DNA from: Thermoleophilia bacterium
Lineage (GTDB): Bacteria > Actinomycetota > Thermoleophilia > UBA2241
NCBI GenBank assembly: GCA_041393415.1
Contig: JAWKKE010000001.1
Span: forward strand, 620,001-684,000
Reading direction: 5' to 3'
Length of the DNA: 64,000 nt
The translations under genes were made by a program, and so were the position numbers. The notes beneath the pieces are model-generated. The model worked only from the letters and a program-made list of their open reading frames with translations, made no database searches and was not told the DNA's origin. Of this stretch, positions 16,391-27,818 are shown in pieces (the stretch's first letter is position 1; the number at the start of each line of letters is the position of its first letter).

Positions 16391-17815
16391 TCAAACCCCC
16401 CCGTCGTCGCTCGTGGCCTCGGTCGACCGCGGTGTACTAGTAGAGAGAAGAATGGTGATTGCTTCGCGCACTGACCTTGCCCCCGTGGCACCAGAACTGA
16501 GCGCGCGCGCATCCGCGGCGGGAACCAGTGCGATGTCGAAGCCGGCACGCGCAGCCTCGGTTACACGCCGAGCGCTTTGGCTACAGGAACGAAGTTGACC
16601 AGTCAGACTGATCTCCCCAAAGATAGCGGCCCGCGGAGGAAGTGCTACGCCACGCTCGGCCGAAGCGATGGCCAGCGCGACAGAGAGGTCGGCCGCAGGT
16701 TCGTCGACACGAATTCCTCCTGCAATACTAACAAAAACATCCGCCGTTGACAACGGTAATTTGGCGTGACGTTCGAGCACCGCGACAAGAGTGGTGAGGC
16801 GATTGCGATCGAACCCGACAGCCACGCGGCGCGGCGTTGCGAGCTCCGAGCGCGACACCAGCGCCTCAACTTCGACGAGATAACAGCGACTGCCCTCTAT
16901 GGCTATGTGCACCGCCGTGCCGGCCGCGCCGCCGTGACCAAGAAAGGCACGCGAGGGATCGTCGACGCCGCGCAAGCCAGAGGCGTCCATCTCGAATACC
17001 CCTAGCTCATCCGTAGAGCCGAAGCGATTCTTGCTGGCGCGCAGAAAGCGAGTGAAGCGTGCCGCGTCGCCCTCGAACTGCAGCACGGCGTCGACGACGT
17101 GCTCGAGGACTCGCGGTCCTGCGATTCCACCATCCTTCGTGACATGTCCAACAAGAAACACGGCAGTCCCGGTTTCCTTGGCGAAGCGCAAGAAGCGGTC
17201 CGCGACCTCCCGCACTTGGCTCACGCTGCCAGGCAGCGCAGAGGAAGTGTCGCACGAAAGCGTCTGGATGGAGTCAATCACGACCGCGGCAGGCGCCCGT
17301 GCGACGAGGACGGGTAGTATCTCGTCCAAGTCCGTGGCAGCCAGAACGCTGATCTCATCGGGGGCGACGCAGACGCGCTCGGCACGCATCTTCACCTGCG
17401 CCGCCGATTCTTCGCCGCAGACCAAGACCACCTCGCGACCGCAAGCCGCGATACGATCGAGCGCCTGCAGAAGGAGCGTTGACTTCCCGATACCCGGCTC
17501 ACCGCCGACCAGCACAAGCGAGCCTGGGACGACGCCGCCGCCGAGCACGAGATCGAGCTCGTCGATGCCAGTCGTGAACCGCTCAAGAGAGCTCGATGCT
17601 ACATCACCGAGACGCAGGGCGAGAGGACCGGCGGCAGAAACGCCGGTCCTCTCGCCCTGCACGAATCGCGATCGCCCGGAGCGCCCGCCAGGCTCGCTGA
17701 CGAGTTCCTCCGCGAAGGAGTCCCAGGACCCGCACGCCGGACAATGACCCACCCAGCGAGCTTCGCGGCGCCCACACTCACGACAGACGTACGCCGTCTG
17801 CGCTCGCGCCGTCAC
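16391..17815 (-). CDS. radA: RadA/Sms DNA repair ATPase
   Basis: 474 residues. A C4 zinc finger (CRECG at 11-15, CPACG at 25-29) and a linker are followed by a RecA-like ATPase with Walker A GGEPGIGKST. The RadA-specific KNRFG and a C-terminal Lon-protease-like domain complete it. RadA promotes branch migration in recombination. An exceptional feature is a perfect 20-base inverted repeat that encodes linker residues 52-68. The gene starts with GTG eight bases after the clpC stop. Confidence 0.96.
   Translation of the reverse strand: MTARAQTAYVCRECGRREARWVGHCPACGSWDSFAEELVSEPGGRSGRSRFVQGERTGVSAAGPLALRLGDVASSSLERFTTGIDELDLVLGGGVVPGSLVLVGGEPGIGKSTLLLQALDRIAACGREVVLVCGEESAAQVKMRAERVCVAPDEISVLAATDLDEILPVLVARAPAAVVIDSIQTLSCDTSSALPGSVSQVREVADRFLRFAKETGTAVFLVGHVTKDGGIAGPRVLEHVVDAVLQFEGDAARFTRFLRASKNRFGSTDELGVFEMDASGLRGVDDPSRAFLGHGGAAGTAVHIAIEGSRCYLVEVEALVSRSELATPRRVAVGFDRNRLTTLVAVLERHAKLPLSTADVFVSIAGGIRVDEPAADLSVALAIASAERGVALPPRAAIFGEISLTGQLRSCSQSARRVTEAARAGFDIALVPAADARALSSGATGARSVREAITILLSTSTPRSTEATSDDGGV
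17615..17661. repeat. Perfect 20-bp inverted repeat inside radA
   Basis: The arms 17615-17634 and 17642-17661 are exact reverse complements, GC-rich, with a seven-base loop (17635-17641). The repeat is wholly within the radA reading frame, in the linker between the zinc finger and the ATPase domain, and keeps the frame open. It could be an internal terminator or attenuator, a recombination-derived palindrome, or a small palindromic element inserted in frame. Confidence 0.9.
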
Positions 17816-17823
17816 CGCCTCAC

Positions 17824-20379
<2,556 letters not shown>

Positions 20380-20568
20380 CCGGCTTCTCCTTCCGCGAAG
20401 ACGGGTGCCGCAATCGCTGCGAAGTCAGTGGGAGCGGCTACCGTGTCTGAAGCTCGGCGCCCCAAGAGTGAACCTTGAGACAACTAGCTGACACTATGGT
20501 ACCCGATTCCTCCGCAGACGCGACCCGAACGGAGCCCGGAGCGATCGAGCACCCGAGAACCCCTCGTC

Positions 20569-22062
20569 TCAGGTACGCAGCGCCGGGAAGAGTATGACGT
20601 CGCGGATGGACGACGAACCCGTAAGGAGCATCACGAGGCGATCGACGCCCATGCCCATGCCGCCGGTCGGCGGCATGCCGTACTCCATCGCCTCGAGGAA
20701 CGCCTCGTCGAGCTGGTGCGCCTCGGCGTCGCCGGCGTGAAGATCGGAAACCTGCTGAAGAAAACGCAGCCGCTGATCCTCGGGGTCGTTGAGCTCGGTG
20801 AACGCGTTGCTCATCTCCATGCCGGCGACGAACCCCTCGAAACGTTCCACGAAGCGCGGATCCGCCGGCGTCTTCTTGGCGAAAGGACTCAGCTCAAGCG
20901 GATGCTCAATGATAAAGACCGGCTGGATAAGCGTCGGCTCCACGGTTTCCGCAAAGACATGGTCGACCTGCTTGCCCCACGTCGGTACGAGCGGAACCTT
21001 CTCGGCAAGGCCGGCGTCGGTAATGGCGGCCTGCAGCGAAACGACGTCGCGCTGCTCAGCGATGTCGATACCCGTTCGCTCCAGGATCGCCTGCCGCATG
21101 GTGACCCTCGGCCACGGCGGCGTGAGATCGATGACCTCATTGCGGAAATTCACCTGCAACCGGCCAACAGCCTCGGCCGCATGGCAAGTCATCGCCTCAA
21201 CCATGTCCATGACGTGGTTGTAGTCAACGTAGGCTTCGTACGTCTCGAGCATCGTGAACTCGGGGTTATGCTTGAAGCTCACGCCCTCGTTGCGGAAGTC
21301 CTTTCCGAGTTCGTAGACCCGGTCGATGCCACCGATGATGCAGCGCTTGAGATACAGCTCCGTGGCGATGCGCAAGTACAGATCGCGCTCAAGCTCGTTG
21401 TGGTGAGTGGTGAACGGGCGCGCCATTGCGCCACCGTAGAGAGGCTGGAGAACCGGCGTCTCCACCTCCATGAACCCACGGGCGTCAAGGAACTCACGAA
21501 TGGCGCGAATGATGCGTGCTCGCTTTAGAAACACCGTGCGCGACTCTTCGTTGACGATGAGATCCAGGTAACGCTTGCGGTAGCGCGTCTCGACGTCCGT
21601 CAGGCCGTGGAACTTCTCTGGCAGAGGCCGCAGCGACTTGCTGAGGAGCTTCCATGAGCTGATGCGAAGCGAGAGTTCGCCGCGCCGTGTACGGATGACG
21701 CTGCCTTCGGCGCCGATGTAGTCGCCAAGGTCGATCTCGGCGAGCTCCGCGTAGGACTGCTCGCCAAGCGCGTCGAGCTGGGCCATAAGCTGTAGTTCGC
21801 CGCTCGCGTCCTGCACGACGACGAACGTCATCTTGCCGTGCCCGCGACGCGCCATAACTCGACCAGCGACACGGCGCACATCGCCAGAATCCGCGCCTGC
21901 GTCGAGAGCTGAGTAGGCGTCGTGAAGTGGGCCTATCTCGTCACGAGGCTGGTACTTGGTGGGGTAGGCGCAGCCAGTTTCGCGCCACCGCGCGAGCTTG
22001 GCGCGCCGCTCGGCAATGAAGTCGTTCGCCTCGCCGGGCTCGTCATGTGTCGACGTCGTCAC
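20569..22062 (-). CDS. lysS: Lysyl-tRNA synthetase, class II
   Basis: 497 residues. An OB-fold anticodon domain is followed by the class II core: motif 2 is FRNEGVSFKHNPEFTMLE and motif 3 is GMGMGVDRLVMLL. Complete. The GTG start shares GTGA with the greA stop, so the two are translationally coupled. Confidence 0.97.
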   Translation of the reverse strand: MTTSTHDEPGEANDFIAERRAKLARWRETGCAYPTKYQPRDEIGPLHDAYSALDAGADSGDVRRVAGRVMARRGHGKMTFVVVQDASGELQLMAQLDALGEQSYAELAEIDLGDYIGAEGSVIRTRRGELSLRISSWKLLSKSLRPLPEKFHGLTDVETRYRKRYLDLIVNEESRTVFLKRARIIRAIREFLDARGFMEVETPVLQPLYGGAMARPFTTHHNELERDLYLRIATELYLKRCIIGGIDRVYELGKDFRNEGVSFKHNPEFTMLETYEAYVDYNHVMDMVEAMTCHAAEAVGRLQVNFRNEVIDLTPPWPRVTMRQAILERTGIDIAEQRDVVSLQAAITDAGLAEKVPLVPTWGKQVDHVFAETVEPTLIQPVFIIEHPLELSPFAKKTPADPRFVERFEGFVAGMEMSNAFTELNDPEDQRLRFLQQVSDLHAGDAEAHQLDEAFLEAMEYGMPPTGGMGMGVDRLVMLLTGSSSIRDVILFPALRT

Positions 22063-22538
22063 GCTTTCTCGATCGCCAGAACCTTGAACTTCTTCGAGCC
22101 GCGCGGGACGACCACTGTAACCTTGTCACCCGGCTTGTGACCGATAATGGCGCGACCCACAGGAGACTCATTCGAGAGCTTCAGCGCCGTCGGATCGGCT
22201 TCTGCCGATCCGACGATGACGTACTGCACGACGTCTCCGGCTTGCATGTCCTGAAGCGTAACCTTGGTGCCCACGCCGACCCTATCGGTGGAGATTGACT
22301 CCGAATCGATGACGATGGCGCTGCGCAGGCGCTCCCCAAGCGCGTAGATCCGCGCCTCAAGCATGGCCTGCTCATTCTTGGCATCTTCGTACTCGGAGTT
22401 CTCGGAGATATCGCCGAAGTCGCGCGCCGCGCGAATGCGATCGGCCACTTCGTCACGCTTGACGCTCGAAAGATTCTCGATCTCCTCCTTGAGCCGCTGT
22501 AAGCCTTCGGGCGTGAGAATGATCTCGCGGTCGATCAC
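22059..22538 (-). CDS. greA: Transcription elongation factor GreA
   Basis: 159 residues. The N-terminal coiled coil carries the acidic tip GDISENSEYEDA, and the C-terminal FKBP-like domain has GRAIIGHKPGD. GreA stimulates transcript cleavage in backtracked RNA polymerase. GTG 22538 is chosen because GAGGAGG lies four bases upstream and the protein then opens at the usual family N-terminus; the frame extends to 22676 without similarity. It is coupled to lysS. Confidence 0.95.
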   Translation of the reverse strand: MIDREIILTPEGLQRLKEEIENLSSVKRDEVADRIRAARDFGDISENSEYEDAKNEQAMLEARIYALGERLRSAIVIDSESISTDRVGVGTKVTLQDMQAGDVVQYVIVGSAEADPTALKLSNESPVGRAIIGHKPGDKVTVVVPRGSKKFKVLAIEKA

Positions 22539-22600
22539 GCTTCCTCCTCTTGAACGCGGCAACGCGGCCTCAGGCGAGACCGCGCTGCGAGTGGCGTGAT

Positions 22601-22629
22601 AGTATAATTCCCCACTCGAGTGGGGGCAA
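22601..22629 (-). promoter_or_regulatory. Promoter of greA-lysS with a palindrome in the spacer
   Basis: On the minus strand: TTGCCC, exactly 17 bases, TATACT. Transcription would start near 22594, about 56 bases before greA. The palindrome CCCCACTCGAGTGGGG (22610-22625) overlaps the spacer and the -35 edge. It could be an operator, or alternatively the terminator of the upstream dus gene. Confidence 0.55.
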
Positions 22630-22635
22630 GCGAGG

Positions 22636-23604
22636 CTACCAGAAGTCAGTCGCCAGGAGCGCCCTGAGACCGGCAATATCGTTCGCTCGCATCAGAGCGA
22701 GCGAAACCTCTTTGCTAAGGCAGCCAGAACGCCGGAAGCGCGGCCAGAACTGCCGCAAATGCCCAACTGCTCGTTCCCCAAGGGCCTGCATGACTTCTTC
22801 GGCGAAGAGCCGGACCTCGCTGGCTCGCTGACTCGCTGACGGTGCCTGCGACGCACACAGAACCTCGTCGAAGAGCCAGGGTCGACCAACCGCATGACGA
22901 GCGAGCATGACCCCGGCCACACCCGCCTCGACCAGATCGAGAGCCACAGCACGACTCTCCATATCGCCGGAGGCAATCACTGGAATTGGCAGTTCCGCCG
23001 CCAAACCACGAGTCAGCGCGTGATCGGCGACACCATGGTAGAGCTGCGCCGCGCTGCGCGGATGAAGACAGACCGCACTCGCTCCAGCCGCAACGAACTC
23101 CGGCGCCAGGCGTCGGCCCAATTCGTCGCCGGCACGCAGACCCGCGCGGATCTTGACCGTCACCGGCACCGCCGGGCCGACTTCGGCGACCACCGCGGCC
23201 ACCATCCGTACCGCCCTCGGGCGATCATCGAGCAGTGCCGCCCCGGCTCCGGTCTTGACGACTTTACGCACCGGACAGGCCATGTTGAGATCAATGAGAT
23301 CGGCGCCGGCCGCCACACACTCCAACGCAGCCGCCGCAACTACCGCCGGCTCTGCGCCAAACAGCTGGAACCCGATCGGGTGCTCATCCGGCGTGCTGGC
23401 GAGATAATCGAGCGTGCGCCTGTTGCGGTAGCGAATACCGCACGCGGAGATCATCTCGGTGAAGACCAGCCCGGCCCCCCATCGCCGCACGCTGTGCCGG
23501 AAAGGCGCAGTCGTTATCCCCGCCATCGGCGCCATGAACACGCGCCGGTCTAGCGTGAGCGAGCCTATGCGAAGCGGCCGCCACAGCGGATCATCATCGC
23601 GCAT
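22636..23604 (-). CDS. dus: tRNA-dihydrouridine synthase (DusB-like)
   Basis: 322 residues, FMN-dependent TIM barrel. It opens with MAPMAGITTAPFR, the catalytic cysteine lies in NMACPVRKV, and FMN-phosphate contacts follow in SGDMES and MLARHAVGRPW. It reduces uridines in tRNA D-loops. In many bacteria it pairs with ribosomal or fis genes; here it lies between coaX and greA. The site specificity cannot be assigned from sequence alone. Confidence 0.93.
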   Translation of the reverse strand: MRDDDPLWRPLRIGSLTLDRRVFMAPMAGITTAPFRHSVRRWGAGLVFTEMISACGIRYRNRRTLDYLASTPDEHPIGFQLFGAEPAVVAAAALECVAAGADLIDLNMACPVRKVVKTGAGAALLDDRPRAVRMVAAVVAEVGPAVPVTVKIRAGLRAGDELGRRLAPEFVAAGASAVCLHPRSAAQLYHGVADHALTRGLAAELPIPVIASGDMESRAVALDLVEAGVAGVMLARHAVGRPWLFDEVLCASQAPSASQRASEVRLFAEEVMQALGERAVGHLRQFWPRFRRSGCLSKEVSLALMRANDIAGLRALLATDFW

Positions 23605-23615
23605 GGTCTCTCCTG

Positions 23616-24389
23616 CTAGGAGCGCGCCTGGCGGCGCATCACGAGATCAATGCCGCGCAACGTGAGAGACGAGTCGATGACGTCGATCACCGCAGCGTAG
23701 CGAGCTATCATCGACGCAAGTCCTCCGGTGGCCACAACGCGAGCAGGTGTGCCCAGCTCTGCTCGTATCGCACGAACGATTCCGTCGGTCTCCCCGGCGA
23801 ATCCATACACGGCGCCAGCCTGCAGCGCCTCCGTTGTCGACTTCCCGATCACATGTGGCGGCGCCACGAGTTCGAACCTCACGAGTTTCGCCGCTCTCGC
23901 CGTCAGCGCGTCGAGCGAGACCTCAATGCCGGGAGCAATCACGCCGCCCAGGTAGTCCCCTTCCGCAGAGACCACATCGAACGTGGTCGCGGTTCCGTAG
24001 TCGGCCACGATACACGGACCGCCGTAGCGCTCGAACGCGGCGACAGAGTTCACGATACGGTCGGCGCCGACCTCGAGTGGGTTCTTGATCGCGATGCGCA
24101 TGCCGGTTCGAATGCCTGGTCCAACAACGAACGCGACCACGCCCAAGTGCTTCTCGCACATCTCGACCCACTGCTCGGTGAGTCGCGGGACGACCGATGC
24201 AATTGCGACGTCGTCTACGCCGTCGGTCAGATCCTCCCCGCGTAGCGCGAGAAGGCCCTGCAGCAGTCCGGCGATCTCGTCACAGGTGCGATGCCGAACC
24301 GTAGCGATGCGCCAATCGGCAAGCACCTCGCCATGATCGATCAAGCCAAGATGGGTTTGCGTGTTGCCGACGTCTACCGCAAGCAGCAC
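23616..24389 (-). CDS. coaX: Type III pantothenate kinase
   Basis: 257 residues of the ASKHA superfamily. The phosphate-1 loop is DVGNTQTHLGL and a second motif is DYGTATTFD. It phosphorylates pantothenate as the first step to CoA, and suits the panC and PanG-like genes found at 48-50 kb. GTG 24389 has GGAGGAG upstream; the extension to 24416 is unsupported. It begins immediately at the nadC stop. Confidence 0.95.
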   Translation of the reverse strand: MLLAVDVGNTQTHLGLIDHGEVLADWRIATVRHRTCDEIAGLLQGLLALRGEDLTDGVDDVAIASVVPRLTEQWVEMCEKHLGVVAFVVGPGIRTGMRIAIKNPLEVGADRIVNSVAAFERYGGPCIVADYGTATTFDVVSAEGDYLGGVIAPGIEVSLDALTARAAKLVRFELVAPPHVIGKSTTEALQAGAVYGFAGETDGIVRAIRAELGTPARVVATGGLASMIARYAAVIDVIDSSLTLRGIDLVMRRQARS

Positions 24390-24390
24390 G

Positions 24391-25227
24391 CTACTCCTCC
24401 ATGTCGAGCGCGACATCGATCCACGGCGCTCGTGTCGTCAGCGCACCCACCGATATGACGTCGACTCCGCACGCGGCGAACTCGCGCACCCGCTCCAGAC
24501 TGACTCCTCCAGACACCTCCACGATAGCGCGACGGTTGATGCGGCGTACGGCTTCGCGCACCGTCGCCACATCCATGTTATCGAGGAGGATAACGTCCGG
24601 ATGCGCCTGGAGCGCATCCTCGATCTGATCGAGTCTGTCGACCTCGATCTCGAAACCGTGGGCGTGCGGCGCTTGCGCGCGAATGAGAGCGGCGGCCGCC
24701 AACACACCTCCGGCCGCCGCGACGTGGTTGTCTTTGACCATCACGCCGTCGAAGAGGCCGAAGCGGTGCGGAATGCCGCCGCCGTCGATCACCGCGCGCT
24801 TCTCGAGAGCACGCAATCCTGGAGTTGTCTTACGCGTCGCCGCAATCCGAGTCGAAGTGCCGGCGGTTTCTTCCACATAGGCCGCCGTCAGCGTCGCGAC
24901 CCCGCTCAGGCGCCCCAGAAAGTTGAGCACCGTCCGCTCGATCGCGAGAATCGCGGCGGCAGATCCTTCGACTACCGCGAGCACACGCCCGGCGTCGAAC
25001 CTCTCACCGTCGGCGACGCGCACGTCGACCCGCAGCGACACGTCCGTGAGCCTCGCCGCCGTCTCCAGGACGCGGGCACCACTACACACGCCGTCTTGGC
25101 GCGCAACAACCCGCGCCGCAGCCAGACCAGCGAACACTGCGCCAGTCACATCGCCGTATCCCGCGAGGTCTTCATCGAGCGCCGTCTGGACGGCGCGGCG
25201 CAACGCCTCCTCGTACGCCCTGCTCAC
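24391..25227 (-). CDS. nadC: Nicotinate-nucleotide pyrophosphorylase (quinolinate PRTase)
   Basis: 278 residues. The beginning is ALDEDLAGYGDVTG, RKTTPGLRALEK is the substrate-site motif, and the barrel closes with VEVSGGV and ISVGALT. It converts quinolinate and PRPP to nicotinate mononucleotide. The GTG start shares four bases (GTGA) with the nadB stop. nadA is not at this locus. Confidence 0.96.
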   Translation of the reverse strand: MSRAYEEALRRAVQTALDEDLAGYGDVTGAVFAGLAAARVVARQDGVCSGARVLETAARLTDVSLRVDVRVADGERFDAGRVLAVVEGSAAAILAIERTVLNFLGRLSGVATLTAAYVEETAGTSTRIAATRKTTPGLRALEKRAVIDGGGIPHRFGLFDGVMVKDNHVAAAGGVLAAAALIRAQAPHAHGFEIEVDRLDQIEDALQAHPDVILLDNMDVATVREAVRRINRRAIVEVSGGVSLERVREFAACGVDVISVGALTTRAPWIDVALDMEE

Positions 25228-26849
25228 GAGTCGGGATCTCGCTCGTCAACGGGCAGCCGCAAGGTGATGCGGCGCCGCCACCGCTCGTCGTCCAAGTCGG
25301 GAAAGTCCTCGCGCAGATGGGCACCACGTGATTCCTCGCGCAGCAGCGCGCACTTGGCAATATGCGTGCCCAGGGTCAGAAGATTGAACAACTCGTACTC
25401 CGCTTGCCCACGCTCGCCAAAGCGAAGCTCCGATGTCAGAGCTTCGAGCTCGGACAGAGCGACCAGCAAGTCGTCACCGCGGCGTACCACGCCGACCTTC
25501 GTCGACATGATCGAAACAAGATGCTGTCGCGCGGCCGCAGCGTCGGCGCCACCGCCGCTCGCCTCCGGCAAGTCGAAGCGCAGTCGGCGGACATCCTCTC
25601 CGAGTCCGCCAACATAACGATCGAGGTCGCGGACGATTCGGTCGCTGAACACGAGACCTTCGAGAAGCGAGTTGGATGCCAAGCGGTTGGCCCCGTGAAC
25701 TCCGGTGCAAGCGACCTCTCCGCTCGCGTACAGACCGGGAATCGTCGACCGACCCCAGACGTCGGTGACGACGCCACCGATGAAGTAGTGGCACACCGGT
25801 GCGACAGGAATCCGCTGCGTTGCGAGGTCGAGGCCGTGCTCACGCAGCCCGGCAGTCACACGAGGGAAGCGCTTCTGGAGCCATTCACCGTCCAGATGGC
25901 GCGCATCTAGATAGACGTGATCGCTTCCTTCTCGCCGCATCTCACTCATCATGGCGCGAACCACGACATCGCGCGAAGCGAGCTCGCCACGTAAGTCGTG
26001 TTCGAGAACGAACCGCTGCCCGGCCGCATTCGTCAGATAGGCCCCCTCACCGCGCAGCGCCTCGCTGATGAGATGAACCGTCTCCTGGCCCTCAACCGCC
26101 AGACCTGTTGGGTGGAACTGCACAAACTCGAGGTCTCGAATGGCGGCTCCGGCTCTGTACGCCATGGCGATACCGTCGCCGGTGGCCACCATGGGGTTCG
26201 TCGTGCGTCCGTACACCTGACCCGCCCCTCCCGAAGCGAGGACAGTCACCATCGCCACGTTGAGGGTGAGCCCCCCGTCCTCGAGATTCAGCGAGAGAGC
26301 ACCCACACAACGACCGCCGAGCGTCAGGAGGTCGATGACGAATTCGTTTTCGTACAGCTGAACCCGGCTGCCTACCCGTGCCGCCTCCGCCAGCGCGCTC
26401 GAGACCTCAAGCCCAGTCGCGTCGCCGCCTGCGTGCACCACTCGCGGCACCGAGTGAGCGCCTTCACGCCCCAGGGTGATCATTCCGTCGACCTTGTCGA
26501 AGCGCGGGCAGATCTCCATGAGCTCGCGCACTCTGTCGGGCCCCTCGTTCACGAGCACGCGGACTGCGTCTTCGTCGCACAGTCCCGCGCCGGCGTTCAC
26601 CGTGTCTTGAAAGTGAAGCTCCGTTGAGTCCGTGGGCCCCAACGCCGCCGCAATGCCGCCCTGGGCGAGAAACGTCGTCGTATCGTCTAGCGTGGACTTG
26701 GTGAGGAGGCCGACGCGCCAACGTCGCGCCGCCCCAACCGCGGCGGTAAGTCCCGCGATGCCACCGCCGAGCACCAGCACATCGAACGTCCGTCGATGCA
26801 GGGGCTCAACCGAGCGACACGCGACGTACGGTCGCGTCACCACGCCCAC
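25224..26849 (-). CDS. nadB: L-aspartate oxidase
   Basis: 541 residues, fumarate-reductase-like flavoprotein. The FAD Rossmann motif is VLGGGIAGLTAA, followed by FLAQGGIAAA and the late active-site region HYFIGGVVTD. It oxidises aspartate to iminoaspartate; in anaerobes fumarate can be the acceptor. It feeds quinolinate synthase, whose gene nadA is elsewhere, and is coupled to nadC by a GTGA overlap. Confidence 0.96.
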   Translation of the reverse strand: MGVVTRPYVACRSVEPLHRRTFDVLVLGGGIAGLTAAVGAARRWRVGLLTKSTLDDTTTFLAQGGIAAALGPTDSTELHFQDTVNAGAGLCDEDAVRVLVNEGPDRVRELMEICPRFDKVDGMITLGREGAHSVPRVVHAGGDATGLEVSSALAEAARVGSRVQLYENEFVIDLLTLGGRCVGALSLNLEDGGLTLNVAMVTVLASGGAGQVYGRTTNPMVATGDGIAMAYRAGAAIRDLEFVQFHPTGLAVEGQETVHLISEALRGEGAYLTNAAGQRFVLEHDLRGELASRDVVVRAMMSEMRREGSDHVYLDARHLDGEWLQKRFPRVTAGLREHGLDLATQRIPVAPVCHYFIGGVVTDVWGRSTIPGLYASGEVACTGVHGANRLASNSLLEGLVFSDRIVRDLDRYVGGLGEDVRRLRFDLPEASGGGADAAAARQHLVSIMSTKVGVVRRGDDLLVALSELEALTSELRFGERGQAEYELFNLLTLGTHIAKCALLREESRGAHLREDFPDLDDERWRRRITLRLPVDERDPDS

Positions 26850-26911
26850 CGTGCCGCACTACGCCCGCGGAGGAGCACGCCTCGCGAAACCCCTGTCGCG
26901 CGCATCATTGA

Positions 26912-27421
26912 TCAGTCCCAATCGGGCTCATAGAGACGCACCTCTTGCACGTTCCCCGTAACCTGAGCCGCGGCGACGATGTCGAGCGGAGGCATACCCC
27001 GGGCCCAGGACCAGATCTCGAGAAGGGGGACGAGGACGAAAGCGCGCCGCATCATGCGCAGATGCGGAATCGTCAAGACGTCCCCCGCCAGCTCGACTCC
27101 CTCGTACAGCAGTATATCTATGTCGAGTGTTCGCGGGCCAAACCGCGTCTCGCGAACCCTGCCGGCAGCCGCCTCGATTCCCTGAACGATTGCCAGGAGC
27201 TCGTACGGCTCAAGCGTTGTCTCAATACAGACCACCTGATTGAGGAAGCAGGGCTGGTCAGGCTCATCCTGCGGCAGCGTCTCGTAGACCCGAGAGGCGG
27301 CCACAATCTCGGTGCCAAGCAGCGCAGCAAGCGCACCACGAGCCGTGGCCAGGTGCGCAACTCTATCGCCGAGGTTGGATCCGAGGGACAGAAATGCCCG
27401 CCGCGCGGCGCCTCCGTTCAC
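26912..27421 (-). CDS. folK: 6-hydroxymethyl-7,8-dihydropterin pyrophosphokinase
   Basis: 169 residues. LSLGSNLGDR opens the fold and FGPRTLDIDILLY is the signature with the Mg/ATP Asp pair. It activates hydroxymethyl-dihydropterin for FolP. It overlaps folB by four bases and is the last gene of the folE-folP-folB-folK run. Confidence 0.95.
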   Translation of the reverse strand: MNGGAARRAFLSLGSNLGDRVAHLATARGALAALLGTEIVAASRVYETLPQDEPDQPCFLNQVVCIETTLEPYELLAIVQGIEAAAGRVRETRFGPRTLDIDILLYEGVELAGDVLTIPHLRMMRRAFVLVPLLEIWSWARGMPPLDIVAAAQVTGNVQEVRLYEPDWD

Positions 27422-27783
27422 GCACTGCGCACGACTTCGACGCGCGCTGCCCTCACCGGAATCGCGACCGGCGGTGCCGGCTTCGTCACGGCAACCTCCA
27501 AGAACGCCAAGTCAAGTTCATCCCACAAGGCATCCGCGAGGACGCTCGCGAGCCTCTCCAGCAAACGGAACTCGTTCCCCACGACGATCGCCCGCACGAC
27601 CTCGACCACGTGGCCGTAGTCGATGGTCTCATCCAGCTCGTCACTTTCCGCCCCCGGGCAAGATACCGGCTCAAGGCGGATGTCGACGATGAGGACCTGA
27701 CCCACCGCACGTTCCGCCTCACTGACACCGCACCGCCCGCGAAGCTCGATGCCTTCGATGGAGATCGATGGACTGCGACTCAT
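27418..27783 (-). CDS. folB: Dihydroneopterin aldolase
   Basis: 121 residues, tunnelling fold. The opening is IEGIELRGRCGV and the catalytic region ends ITVxKP-like as AVTKPAPP. It cleaves dihydroneopterin to hydroxymethyl-dihydropterin. The order folP-folB-folK matches Streptomyces and mycobacteria. Confidence 0.94.
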   Translation of the reverse strand: MSRSPSISIEGIELRGRCGVSEAERAVGQVLIVDIRLEPVSCPGAESDELDETIDYGHVVEVVRAIVVGNEFRLLERLASVLADALWDELDLAFLEVAVTKPAPPVAIPVRAARVEVVRSA

Positions 27784-27818
27784 GGAGACCTCCTTGAGGA
27801 GTAGGTAGCCGGCTACTG

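Noticed and set aside
20380..20568. CtsR or HspR operator upstream of clpC
   Set aside because: No tandem CtsR heptads or HspR inverted repeat could be found; only a weak TTGTCT hexamer is present.
24361..25617. A 418-codon plus-strand frame opposite nadC and nadB
   Set aside because: Arg/Ser-rich shadow; both strands cannot code here, and nadB/nadC are certain.
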